From: an uncultured bacterium
Lineage (GTDB): Bacteria; Actinomycetota; Actinomycetes; S36-B12
Direction: 5' to 3'
Assembly (NCBI GenBank): GCA_903908025.1
Contig: CAIVQM010000158.1
Coordinates: forward strand, 1 to 6,305
Length of the DNA: 6,305 bases
The translations under genes and the position numbers were made by a program. The notes under the pieces are model-generated. The model did not search any database, had not been told where the DNA came from, and was given only the letters and a program-made list of their open reading frames with translations. The number at the start of each line of letters is the position of its first letter. Position 1 is the stretch's first letter. This document shows, one piece after another, positions 1 to 5,526 of the stretch.

Positions 1-632
1 ATGCCGACATCCTCGTCGTTAATGACGGATCCTCAGATGGCACAGCCGCACTCGCTGAGGCGGCAGGAGCCACTGTCGTGTCTCTCCCCTTCAATGTGGG
101 TGTCGGCGGGGCCATGCGCACGGCTTTCCTCTACGCCAAGCGCGAGGGCTATCAGGCGATGGTCCAGGTCGATGCCGACGGGCAGCATGATCCTGCGGAC
201 CTCGATCGCGTGCTCGATGGCCTGGACGATGCCGACGTGGTCGTGGGCACCAGGTTCCACCCGGATTCGATGTACTTCGTGGGCGGACCGCGCCGCTGGG
301 CCATGGTCCTGCTGTCCAAGGCGCTGAGCCGGATGAACAAGGGCATGATCTCGGACCCGACCTCCGGCTTCCGGTCCGCCGGGCCGAAGGCCATTGACCT
401 CTTCGCGGTGGAGTATCCGGCCGACTACCTGGGCGACACGGTCGGATCACTCGCGATCGCGATCCGCAATGGGTTGGTCATCCGCGAGACGCCAGTGACG
501 ATGTACTTCCGCCAGACCGGCCGTCCGAGCAAGAACGCCGTCTGGTCGGCCCTGTACCTGGGCCGGGCCACGCTGGCGATCATTGCCACCGGCCTCAAGG
601 GCGGCTACGTGCCGAAGAGTGATCTGTCGTGA
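1..632 (+). CDS. Family 2 glycosyltransferase, DPM1-like (5' end outside window)
   Basis: Cytoplasmic GT-A fold glycosyltransferase of family 2, of the dolichyl/polyprenyl-phosphate-sugar synthase (DPM1-like) kind. The first whole codon is at base 3 and about 209 residues are visible. They open with the nucleotide-binding strand ADILVVNDGSSDGT, followed by NVGVGGAMRTA. The metal-binding DxD lies in VDADGQHDP (codons from base 168), then VVGTRF, and DPTSGFR at about 351-374. A complete member would need roughly 30 more N-terminal residues carrying the usual PAYNE-type segment, so the true start is upstream. No C-terminal membrane anchors are seen; the protein ends shortly after GLKGGYVPKSDLS. 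It overlaps the DUF2304 gene by 4 bases. Enzymes of this type often move a sugar from a nucleotide donor onto polyprenyl phosphate, but donor and acceptor cannot be read from the sequence. The family call is firm and the substrate unknown. Confidence 0.93.
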   Translation, partial: ADILVVNDGSSDGTAALAEAAGATVVSLPFNVGVGGAMRTAFLYAKREGYQAMVQVDADGQHDPADLDRVLDGLDDADVVVGTRFHPDSMYFVGGPRRWAMVLLSKALSRMNKGMISDPTSGFRSAGPKAIDLFAVEYPADYLGDTVGSLAIAIRNGLVIRETPVTMYFRQTGRPSKNAVWSALYLGRATLAIIATGLKGGYVPKSDLS

Positions 633-985
633 GCGCGCAGCTCCTGGGAGCGGTGGCATCGATTGTCACGTTCATCTTCGTGTTCAGCCTGCTCCGCCGC
701 GGCGTCCTCCGCGAGAAGTACGCCGTGCTGTGGCTCTTCTTCTCGGGCACAGCGCTGTTCTTCTCACTGTTCCCTGGAGCGCTCGACAGGATCAGCAGTG
801 CGCTCGGTGTTGCTCAGCCCGTCAACCTGCTCTTCTTCGTCACCGTGGTGCTGCTGATCCTGGTCTCGGTGCAACTGAGCTACGAGCTCAGCCGGCACGA
901 GGCGCGGATCCGCCGGCTGGCAGAGGAGATCGCCCTGCTCGACCGCGAACTGAAGGAGATCCGGGAGTCCCGTGACGGTGAGTGA
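629..985 (+). CDS. DUF2304 family small membrane protein
   Basis: A 118-residue protein with three likely membrane segments (about residues 5-22, 32-49 and 67-85) and a charged C-terminal tail (about 86-113) whose heptad-like pattern of L, I, E and R suggests a short coiled coil. The REKYAVLWL stretch at 28-36, just before the second membrane segment, is typical of DUF2304 proteins. These are commonly encoded directly after DPM1-like family 2 glycosyltransferases in actinobacteria and other bacteria. The GTG start at 629 overlaps the upstream TGA (GTGA junction), with a weak GAAGAG ribosome-binding site at 614-619, so translation is probably coupled. The biochemical role is not established. 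A plausible inference is that it anchors or assists the neighbouring transferase, which lacks its own membrane segments. Length is normal for the family. Confidence 0.88.
   Translation: MSAQLLGAVASIVTFIFVFSLLRRGVLREKYAVLWLFFSGTALFFSLFPGALDRISSALGVAQPVNLLFFVTVVLLILVSVQLSYELSRHEARIRRLAEEIALLDRELKEIRESRDGE
953..967 (+). promoter_or_regulatory. Two candidate ribosome-binding sites before glycosyltransferase paralog A
   Basis: AAGGAG at 953-958 is 13 bases from GTG 972. GGGAG at 963-967 is 4 bases from GTG 972 and 10 bases from GTG 978. The second site with GTG 978 has the more usual spacing, so the true protein may begin two codons later (MSEPVL). Both starts lie inside the DUF2304 coding sequence. 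Confidence 0.45.
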
Positions 986-1898
986 GCCCGTCCTGGTGAT
1001 GGCGTTCAACCGGCCGGACAACCTGGCCGTGCTCCTCGACCGCCTTCGCGAGGTGCGCCCTGCGCGGGTCTTCGTCGCGGTAGACGGACCTCGATCCGAT
1101 CGACCGGATGAGGCCGAACGCGTGCAGGCCTGTCGGGACCTGGTGGCGTCGATCGACTGGGACTGCGCAGTCGAGACGCTGTTTCAGGACACGAACTTAG
1201 GCTGCGGTCGTGGCGTGAGCACCGCGATCAGCTGGTTCTTCTCGGAAGTTGAGCGGGGAATCGTCCTGGAGGACGACATCATCCCGGAGCCGTCCTTCTT
1301 CGGCTTCTGCACCGAACTGCTTGACCGCTACGAGGACGACGAGCGCGTGTTCGCCATCAGCGGCTGCAACGTCGTGCCGCGGACAGACCTTACGCGGCCG
1401 ACTGACCCGTATCGCTTCTCGCAGGTGCCCGTTGTCTGGGGCTGGGCAACCTGGCGCCGCTCGTGGGCGCAGCACCGGCTCGACGGCACCGGCTGGTACC
1501 GCAAGCTCCCGCCGCATGTGCTGCTTCGGCGCTCCGGCTACTCGGTGTCCGCGGCGGCCTACTGGGCGACGGAGTTCGAGCTCACTGCGCGCGGGGACGT
1601 CGACACCTGGGACTGGCAGCTCGTCTGCGCAGCGATGACGTCCGGCCAGCTCGTCGCCACATCGAACACGAACCTGGTCGACAACATCGGCTACGGCGGT
1701 AACGCAACGCACACCGTGCACGGTGCATCGCGCCTCGCCCCGGCCACTGCGATCGTTCTGCCAACGCGTGCGGTGCCGGTCGTGGTCGATCGGAAGGCCG
1801 ACAGCTGGGCCAGCAAGCATCACTACGGCGCGAAGCTGCTGACGACGATCGACCGCGTGCGCAAGTACGCGATGTCGTCGAGAGGCCGCAAGCCATGA
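972..1898 (+). CDS. HlpA-like glycosyltransferase, paralog A
   Basis: A 308-residue nucleotide-sugar transferase of the type often annotated as 'hemolytic protein HlpA-like' or family 2 glycosyltransferase, with a GNT-I-like GT-A fold. Visible motifs: VLVMAFNRPD near the N-terminus, FVAVDGPRSDRPDE, DTNLGCGRGV, the metal-binding LEDD (E100-D101-D102), AISGCN (128-133), WGWATWRR (156-163), DTWDWQ (211-216) and NIGYGGNATHT. No signal peptide or membrane segment, so probably cytoplasmic. The start is uncertain: GTG at 972 overlaps the upstream gene by 14 bases and GTG at 978 by 8. AAGGAG at 953-958 and GGGAG at 963-967 both lie upstream, and the second is better spaced for 978. Codon 76 is TTA, the only in-frame TTA I noticed in the window. 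The next gene is a close paralog. Sugar and acceptor are unknown; the 'hemolytic' label is historical and not supported here. Confidence 0.88.
   Translation: MTVSEPVLVMAFNRPDNLAVLLDRLREVRPARVFVAVDGPRSDRPDEAERVQACRDLVASIDWDCAVETLFQDTNLGCGRGVSTAISWFFSEVERGIVLEDDIIPEPSFFGFCTELLDRYEDDERVFAISGCNVVPRTDLTRPTDPYRFSQVPVVWGWATWRRSWAQHRLDGTGWYRKLPPHVLLRRSGYSVSAAAYWATEFELTARGDVDTWDWQLVCAAMTSGQLVATSNTNLVDNIGYGGNATHTVHGASRLAPATAIVLPTRAVPVVVDRKADSWASKHHYGAKLLTTIDRVRKYAMSSRGRKP
984..1012 (+). repeat. 29-base direct repeat, copy 1 (paralog A 5' end)
   Basis: A 29-base stretch that encodes EPVLVMAFN and the first two bases of the following Arg codon. It is identical base for base to 1913-1941 in the next gene. 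It reflects the shared origin of the two transferases, and it is the longest exact match I found between them. Confidence 0.85.
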
Positions 1899-2827
1899 GC
1901 GGCAGCGTGACCGAGCCCGTCCTGGTGATGGCGTTCAACCGCCCTGACCATCTCGCGGTGCTGCTCAACCGCCTGCGCGAGGTCAAGCCGCAGCGGCTGT
2001 ATGTCGCCATTGATGGCGCGCGCGCTGACCGACCGGACGAGGCTGAGCGTGTGCAGGCCTGTCGCGACCTCGTCGGCACCATCGACTGGGACTGCACGGT
2101 TGAGACTCTCTTCCAGGACGCCAACCTCGGCTGCGGACTCGGGGTCACGACAGCGATCACCTGGTTCTTCACGCACGAGGTGCGGGGCATCATCCTGGAG
2201 GACGACATCATCCCGGTGCCGTCGTTTTTCGGCTACTGCACCGAGCTGCTCGATCGCTACGAGAACGACAGTCGGGTGTTCGCCATCTCGGGCTGCAACT
2301 TCGTCCCCGACACCGCACTGGCCCATCCCGATCTGCCGTACCGCTTCAGCCAGGTCCCGCACATCTGGGGCTGGGCGACCTGGCGCCGCACGTGGGCGCA
2401 GCACGAACTGGATATCTCCGGGTGGCGGTCGCGTCTGCCGATGCGGCGGCTGTGGGCACGCGCGGGCCGCTCCATCCCCGGCACGGTCTACTGGACGAGC
2501 ACCTTTGAGCTGCTCGCACGCAAGCAGGTCGACACGTGGGATGGCCAGTTCGTCCTTGCGGCCATGGCCTCGGGCCAGTTCACGGCGACGAGCAACGTGA
2601 ACCTGATCGAGAACATCGGCTTCGGGACGACGGCCACGCACACCGTCGAGGATCGCGACGACCTCCAACCGACGGGCGCGGTCGCCCTCCCGATGGCGGA
2701 TGTGCCGGTGCATCTCGACCACCACGCAGACGCCTGGACGAGGCGTCATCACTTCCTCGCCACGTGGCGGGGGATGCTCGGGCAGGCGGGCCGCTACCTT
2801 AGGCAGCGTCAAGGGAGGACCACGTGA
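1895..2827 (+). CDS. HlpA-like glycosyltransferase, paralog B
   Basis: A 310-residue paralog of the preceding gene and the same kind of cytoplasmic GT-A glycosyltransferase. By eye the two share about three-quarters of residues over the first 175 and roughly half or fewer after that. Motifs in order: VLVMAFNRPD, YVAIDGARADRPDE, DANLGCGLGV, LEDD (102-104), AISGCN, WGWATWRR, DTWDGQ (213-218) and NIGFGTTATHT. The DTWDGQ motif has Gly where paralog A has Trp and where family members usually carry an aromatic residue. The ATG at 1895 overlaps the upstream TGA (ATGA), with GAGAGG at 1880-1885 about 9 bases upstream, which supports this start. The 3' end overlaps the decarboxylase gene by 4 bases. 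It probably arose by tandem duplication and adds a related sugar or uses a different acceptor (inference). Substrates cannot be read from the sequence. Confidence 0.88.
   Translation: MSGSVTEPVLVMAFNRPDHLAVLLNRLREVKPQRLYVAIDGARADRPDEAERVQACRDLVGTIDWDCTVETLFQDANLGCGLGVTTAITWFFTHEVRGIILEDDIIPVPSFFGYCTELLDRYENDSRVFAISGCNFVPDTALAHPDLPYRFSQVPHIWGWATWRRTWAQHELDISGWRSRLPMRRLWARAGRSIPGTVYWTSTFELLARKQVDTWDGQFVLAAMASGQFTATSNVNLIENIGFGTTATHTVEDRDDLQPTGAVALPMADVPVHLDHHADAWTRRHHFLATWRGMLGQAGRYLRQRQGRTT
1913..1941 (+). repeat. 29-base direct repeat, copy 2 (paralog B 5' end)
   Basis: Exact second copy of 984-1012, offset by 929 bases, which is about one gene length. Recombination between the copies would remove one gene and leave a single intact in-frame transferase (inference from position and frame). 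Confidence 0.85.
2811..2818 (+). promoter_or_regulatory. Strong ribosome-binding site for the UDP-xylose synthase gene
   Basis: AAGGGAGG lies 5 bases before the GTG at 2824, inside the last codons of the upstream glycosyltransferase. It is the closest match to the Shine-Dalgarno consensus seen at any gene junction here. It supports 2824 as the start and suggests that the decarboxylase is translated well in its own right as well as by coupling. Confidence 0.75.
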
Positions 2828-3771
2828 GCATTGCCAAGGGGCGTGCGCTGGTGACCGGTGGTGCCGGGTTCATCGGATCGCATCTGTGCGAGCGGCTGCT
2901 CGACGACGGCTACGACGTGCTGTGCGTCGACAACTACTACTCGTCGACCAAGGACAACATCGCGCACCTCCTGCCGAACCCGCGCTTCGAGGTCATCCGC
3001 CACGACGTGACCTTCCCGCTCTACGTCGAGGTCGACGAGATCTACCACCTGGCCTGCCCTGCCTCGCCGATCCACTATCAGCGCGATCCGGTGCAGACGA
3101 CCAAGACGGCCGTGCACGGCTCGATCAACATGCTCGGGCTGGCCAAGCGCACGGGCGCGAAGATCCTCACCACGTCGACATCCGAGGTCTACGGCGACCC
3201 GAAGGTGCACCCGCAGACGGAGGACTACTGGGGCAACGTGAACCCGATCGGCCCGCGCGCGTGCTACGACGAGGGCAAGCGCGCTGCTGAGACGCTGTTC
3301 TTCGACTACTACCGGCAGCACGATCTGAACATCAAGGTCGTTCGCCTGTTCAATACCTACGGCCCGCGTATGCACCCGCATGACGGCCGGGTTGTCTCGA
3401 ACTTCGTGGTCAGTGCCCTCACCGGCAAGCCGCTGACGATCTACGGCGAGGGCCAGCAGACGCGGTCCTTCCAGTACATCGACGACCTGATCCGCGGCCT
3501 CGTCGCGATGATGGCCACCGACCACGGCGTCACCGGCCCGATCAACCTCGGCAACCCGGGTGAGTTCACGATCGCCGAGCTCGCGGCCATGGTGCTCGAG
3601 CAGACCGGGTCCGACTCGACAATCGAGTACCACCCACTTCCGCAGGACGACCCGGTACGCCGCCAGCCCGACATCACCCGGGCCAAGGCGACTCTCGGCT
3701 GGGAGCCGACGATCCCGCTGGCCGAGGGCCTGGCCCGCACGATTGACTACTTCCGCACCTCTCTGGCCTGA
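2824..3771 (+). CDS. UDP-glucuronate decarboxylase (UDP-xylose synthase)
   Basis: A 315-residue NAD-dependent short-chain dehydrogenase/epimerase-type enzyme that converts UDP-glucuronate to UDP-xylose and CO2 in the cytoplasm. The Rossmann motif GGAGFIG is at residues 12-18, with the acidic residue D36 ending the second strand (CVDNYY). Then come HLACPASP (75-82), TSTSEVYGDP (117-126, supplying catalytic Ser/Thr and Glu), and the YxxxK pair Y148/K152 inside PRACYDEGK. NTYGPRMHPHDGRVVSNF and RSFQYIDDL are characteristic of UXS enzymes and separate them from GalE or RmlB. The length is normal for bacterial UXS. The GTG start overlaps the upstream stop (GTGA) and is preceded by the best ribosome-binding site in the window. 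No UDP-glucose dehydrogenase, which makes the substrate, is visible here. The product would feed nearby transferases with xylose or a xylose-derived pentose. Confidence 0.95.
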   Translation: MSIAKGRALVTGGAGFIGSHLCERLLDDGYDVLCVDNYYSSTKDNIAHLLPNPRFEVIRHDVTFPLYVEVDEIYHLACPASPIHYQRDPVQTTKTAVHGSINMLGLAKRTGAKILTTSTSEVYGDPKVHPQTEDYWGNVNPIGPRACYDEGKRAAETLFFDYYRQHDLNIKVVRLFNTYGPRMHPHDGRVVSNFVVSALTGKPLTIYGEGQQTRSFQYIDDLIRGLVAMMATDHGVTGPINLGNPGEFTIAELAAMVLEQTGSDSTIEYHPLPQDDPVRRQPDITRAKATLGWEPTIPLAEGLARTIDYFRTSLA

Positions 3772-3780
3772 GCCCTCTCC

Positions 3781-5517
3781 ATGCTCATCCTGTCCGGCAC
3801 CCTGATGGTGCTGCTGTGCTGGACCGTAGCTGCAGTGGCCATCGTGAGTCTGGGGCTGCTGCCCGCACTCGCAACCGATCACACCGGCACGCGACCGGCG
3901 GTCCTCGGTTCAGCGCTGTGGTGGGGATTGGCGATCCTGACGGTCGCCGTGTTCCTCATCGCGGTGATATTCCCGCTGCGAAGCACCGGCGCTGCACTAT
4001 CCGTCCTCTTTCTTGTCCTTCTGCTGGGCGTGCCCGGCTGGCTGCTGCTGCAGCGTCGCAGGTCCGGGACTGGCCGGATCCGCGGATCGTGGTGGTGGGT
4101 GGTCGGAACTCTCGCCGTAGCTCAGGTGTACCTAGCAATCGCTGCGCTTGGTCCGGTCACGGGCTACGACACCGGGCTGTACCACCTCGGTGCTGTCGCC
4201 TATGCCGGCGATTTCGCCACGATGCCGGGCCTGGCCAACCTCTACGGCCCGCTGGGCTACGCAACCGCTGAGTTCCCGCTTGGCGCGGTGCTGGGCAATA
4301 GCCCGCTGGGCTCGGAGGGCTTTCGCCTGCTGAACGGTCTGCTGATGGGCCTGGCTGCGCTGGATCTGATCTTGCGGCTGCGTCGCCGCCCCACTGTCGG
4401 CCGGTACGTGCTGCTGGTCGGCATCACCGCGGCCTGGGTCCCGATGCTGGCGCTCAGCGACTTCTGGGTGACGAGCCCGACGCAGGACTCGGCCGTCCTT
4501 GTTCTCACGATTGTGGCGACCGCGTATCTCGCAGATGCGGTGGTCGGAGGACGGCACTGGGTGCGCGACGCATCGACGGTCGCTGCCATTGGTGTCCTCC
4601 TCGTGATGGTCCGGACCACGATGGTGGCCTTCACGCTCGTTGCGTTGGCCGTTCTCGTGTTCGTGGCCATCCGCCGCCGCCGAGCTGTCGATCGCCAACG
4701 ATTCGTCGTTCCGGTGATCCTCCTGACCGGACTCGCGCTGGTTGCCGGCTTCGCGACCCTGCTGCGCGACTACCTGCTCAGCGGCTGGGTGCAGTTCCCG
4801 CTTTCCATCCACGCATTCGACGTGCCGTGGCTGGCCGCAGATCCGACCTCGCTTCGAAATGCCACCCTGGGGTTCCACCGCAATCCCGAGGACCTGTGGA
4901 ACTCCGTGACCGGTTGGGCCTGGGTGGGTCCGTGGCTCGGACGCCTGCCCAAGCAGTGGGAGCCGTTCGAGGTCGTGGCGCTGTTCGTGGCTGCGGTGGT
5001 GCTTGTCGTGATCGCAGCTCGCGTGGCACGAGGCGGCCTCCGGTGGCGGGCGATGGCCCTGGTGATGCTGCCGAGCGCCGTTGCGTCAGTGGTGTGGTGG
5101 ATCGCGACGCCACCGAGCTTCCGATTCGCGTGGGGACCGCTCTTCACCCTCTTCGCCATTCCGATCGGCTGGTCGCTGTGGGAACTCACGCGCCAACCGG
5201 CTTCAGTGGGACGTGCGTGGCGCCGGCTTTCGGTTGTCGCGATCGCCGTACCGGTCCTAGCCGTCATCGCAGTCTCGGCCACCACCCGTCTGGCCTGGCA
5301 CTCCATCGATGTGGAGACGCGGGGTTGGGGTATCCCGTACGCCGTGGCTGCGATTCAGAAAGCGGAGGTCGAGACACGCGTGCTACCCAGTGGACTCCGT
5401 GTTGACGTCCCGGTGGTCACCGAGCAGTGCTGGGCGACGTACCCGATGTGCACGCCGCAGCCGCCAGGCGGGCTTCGGCTTCGCGGCGGCACGCTGGCCG
5501 AAGGGTTTCTCCCGTAG
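3781..5517 (+). CDS. Polytopic membrane protein, LIC_10190/DUF8201-like
   Basis: A 578-residue integral membrane protein with about 10 or more hydrophobic segments, including residues about 8-30, 44-66, 71-90 and 104-122. After the fourth comes GYDTGLYHL (128-136), then PGLANLYGPLGY. The C-terminus reads TEQCWATYPMCTP followed by LRLRGGTLAEGF, with Cys at 550 and 557. From memory, the GYDTGLYH loop, the PGLGNLHG-like segment and the CW...PCTP/LRLRG end match the LIC_10190-type membrane proteins (DUF8201) found in surface-polysaccharide clusters. A polymerase or GT-C-like transferase role is inference: an acidic residue in an early loop (D130) and a terminal soluble tail fit that layout. The ATG at 3781 lies 9 bases after the previous stop and lacks a clear ribosome-binding site; ATG 3805 is an alternative. 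A few rare codons (ATA, CTA) occur. An O-antigen ligase or Wzy identity is not supported by recognised motifs. Confidence 0.78.
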   Translation: MLILSGTLMVLLCWTVAAVAIVSLGLLPALATDHTGTRPAVLGSALWWGLAILTVAVFLIAVIFPLRSTGAALSVLFLVLLLGVPGWLLLQRRRSGTGRIRGSWWWVVGTLAVAQVYLAIAALGPVTGYDTGLYHLGAVAYAGDFATMPGLANLYGPLGYATAEFPLGAVLGNSPLGSEGFRLLNGLLMGLAALDLILRLRRRPTVGRYVLLVGITAAWVPMLALSDFWVTSPTQDSAVLVLTIVATAYLADAVVGGRHWVRDASTVAAIGVLLVMVRTTMVAFTLVALAVLVFVAIRRRRAVDRQRFVVPVILLTGLALVAGFATLLRDYLLSGWVQFPLSIHAFDVPWLAADPTSLRNATLGFHRNPEDLWNSVTGWAWVGPWLGRLPKQWEPFEVVALFVAAVVLVVIAARVARGGLRWRAMALVMLPSAVASVVWWIATPPSFRFAWGPLFTLFAIPIGWSLWELTRQPASVGRAWRRLSVVAIAVPVLAVIAVSATTRLAWHSIDVETRGWGIPYAVAAIQKAEVETRVLPSGLRVDVPVVTEQCWATYPMCTPQPPGGLRLRGGTLAEGFLP

Positions 5518-5526
5518 GGTTACTGC

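Noticed and set aside
1..327. Plus-strand frame of 108 codons starting with ATG at base 1
   Set aside because: It overlaps the family 2 glycosyltransferase in another frame and its translation is Ser/Arg/Pro-rich with no recognisable motif. The ATG at base 1 only reflects where the window was cut.
451..462. Palindrome TCGCGATCGCGA containing GCGATCGC, the HIP1 octamer of cyanobacteria
   Set aside because: One occurrence inside a coding run of Ala/Ile codons; the rest of the window looks actinobacterial, so no HIP1 meaning is supported.
1712..1725. Perfect 14-base palindrome CACCGTGCACGGTG
   Set aside because: It lies within a conserved coding motif (HTVHG) of paralog A, has no companion copy at the same place in paralog B and is not near a start. 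Chance in GC-rich coding sequence is the simplest explanation.
1823..2812. Long open frame on the minus strand (329 codons), opposite glycosyltransferase paralog B
   Set aside because: Shadow of the GC-rich plus-strand gene. A similar shadow occurs over paralog A, as expected from their shared sequence.
3727..3735. Short inverted repeat (GGCC around one base) near the end of the UXS gene, as a possible terminator
   Set aside because: The stem is too short, it is inside the coding sequence, and there is no T-run. The next gene starts 9 bases after the stop.
2809..3882. Long open frame on the minus strand (357 codons), opposite the UXS gene
   Set aside because: It is antisense to a gene with unmistakable motifs, its translation is rich in Arg, Val, Asp and His as expected from reversed GC-biased codons, and it matches no family I know.
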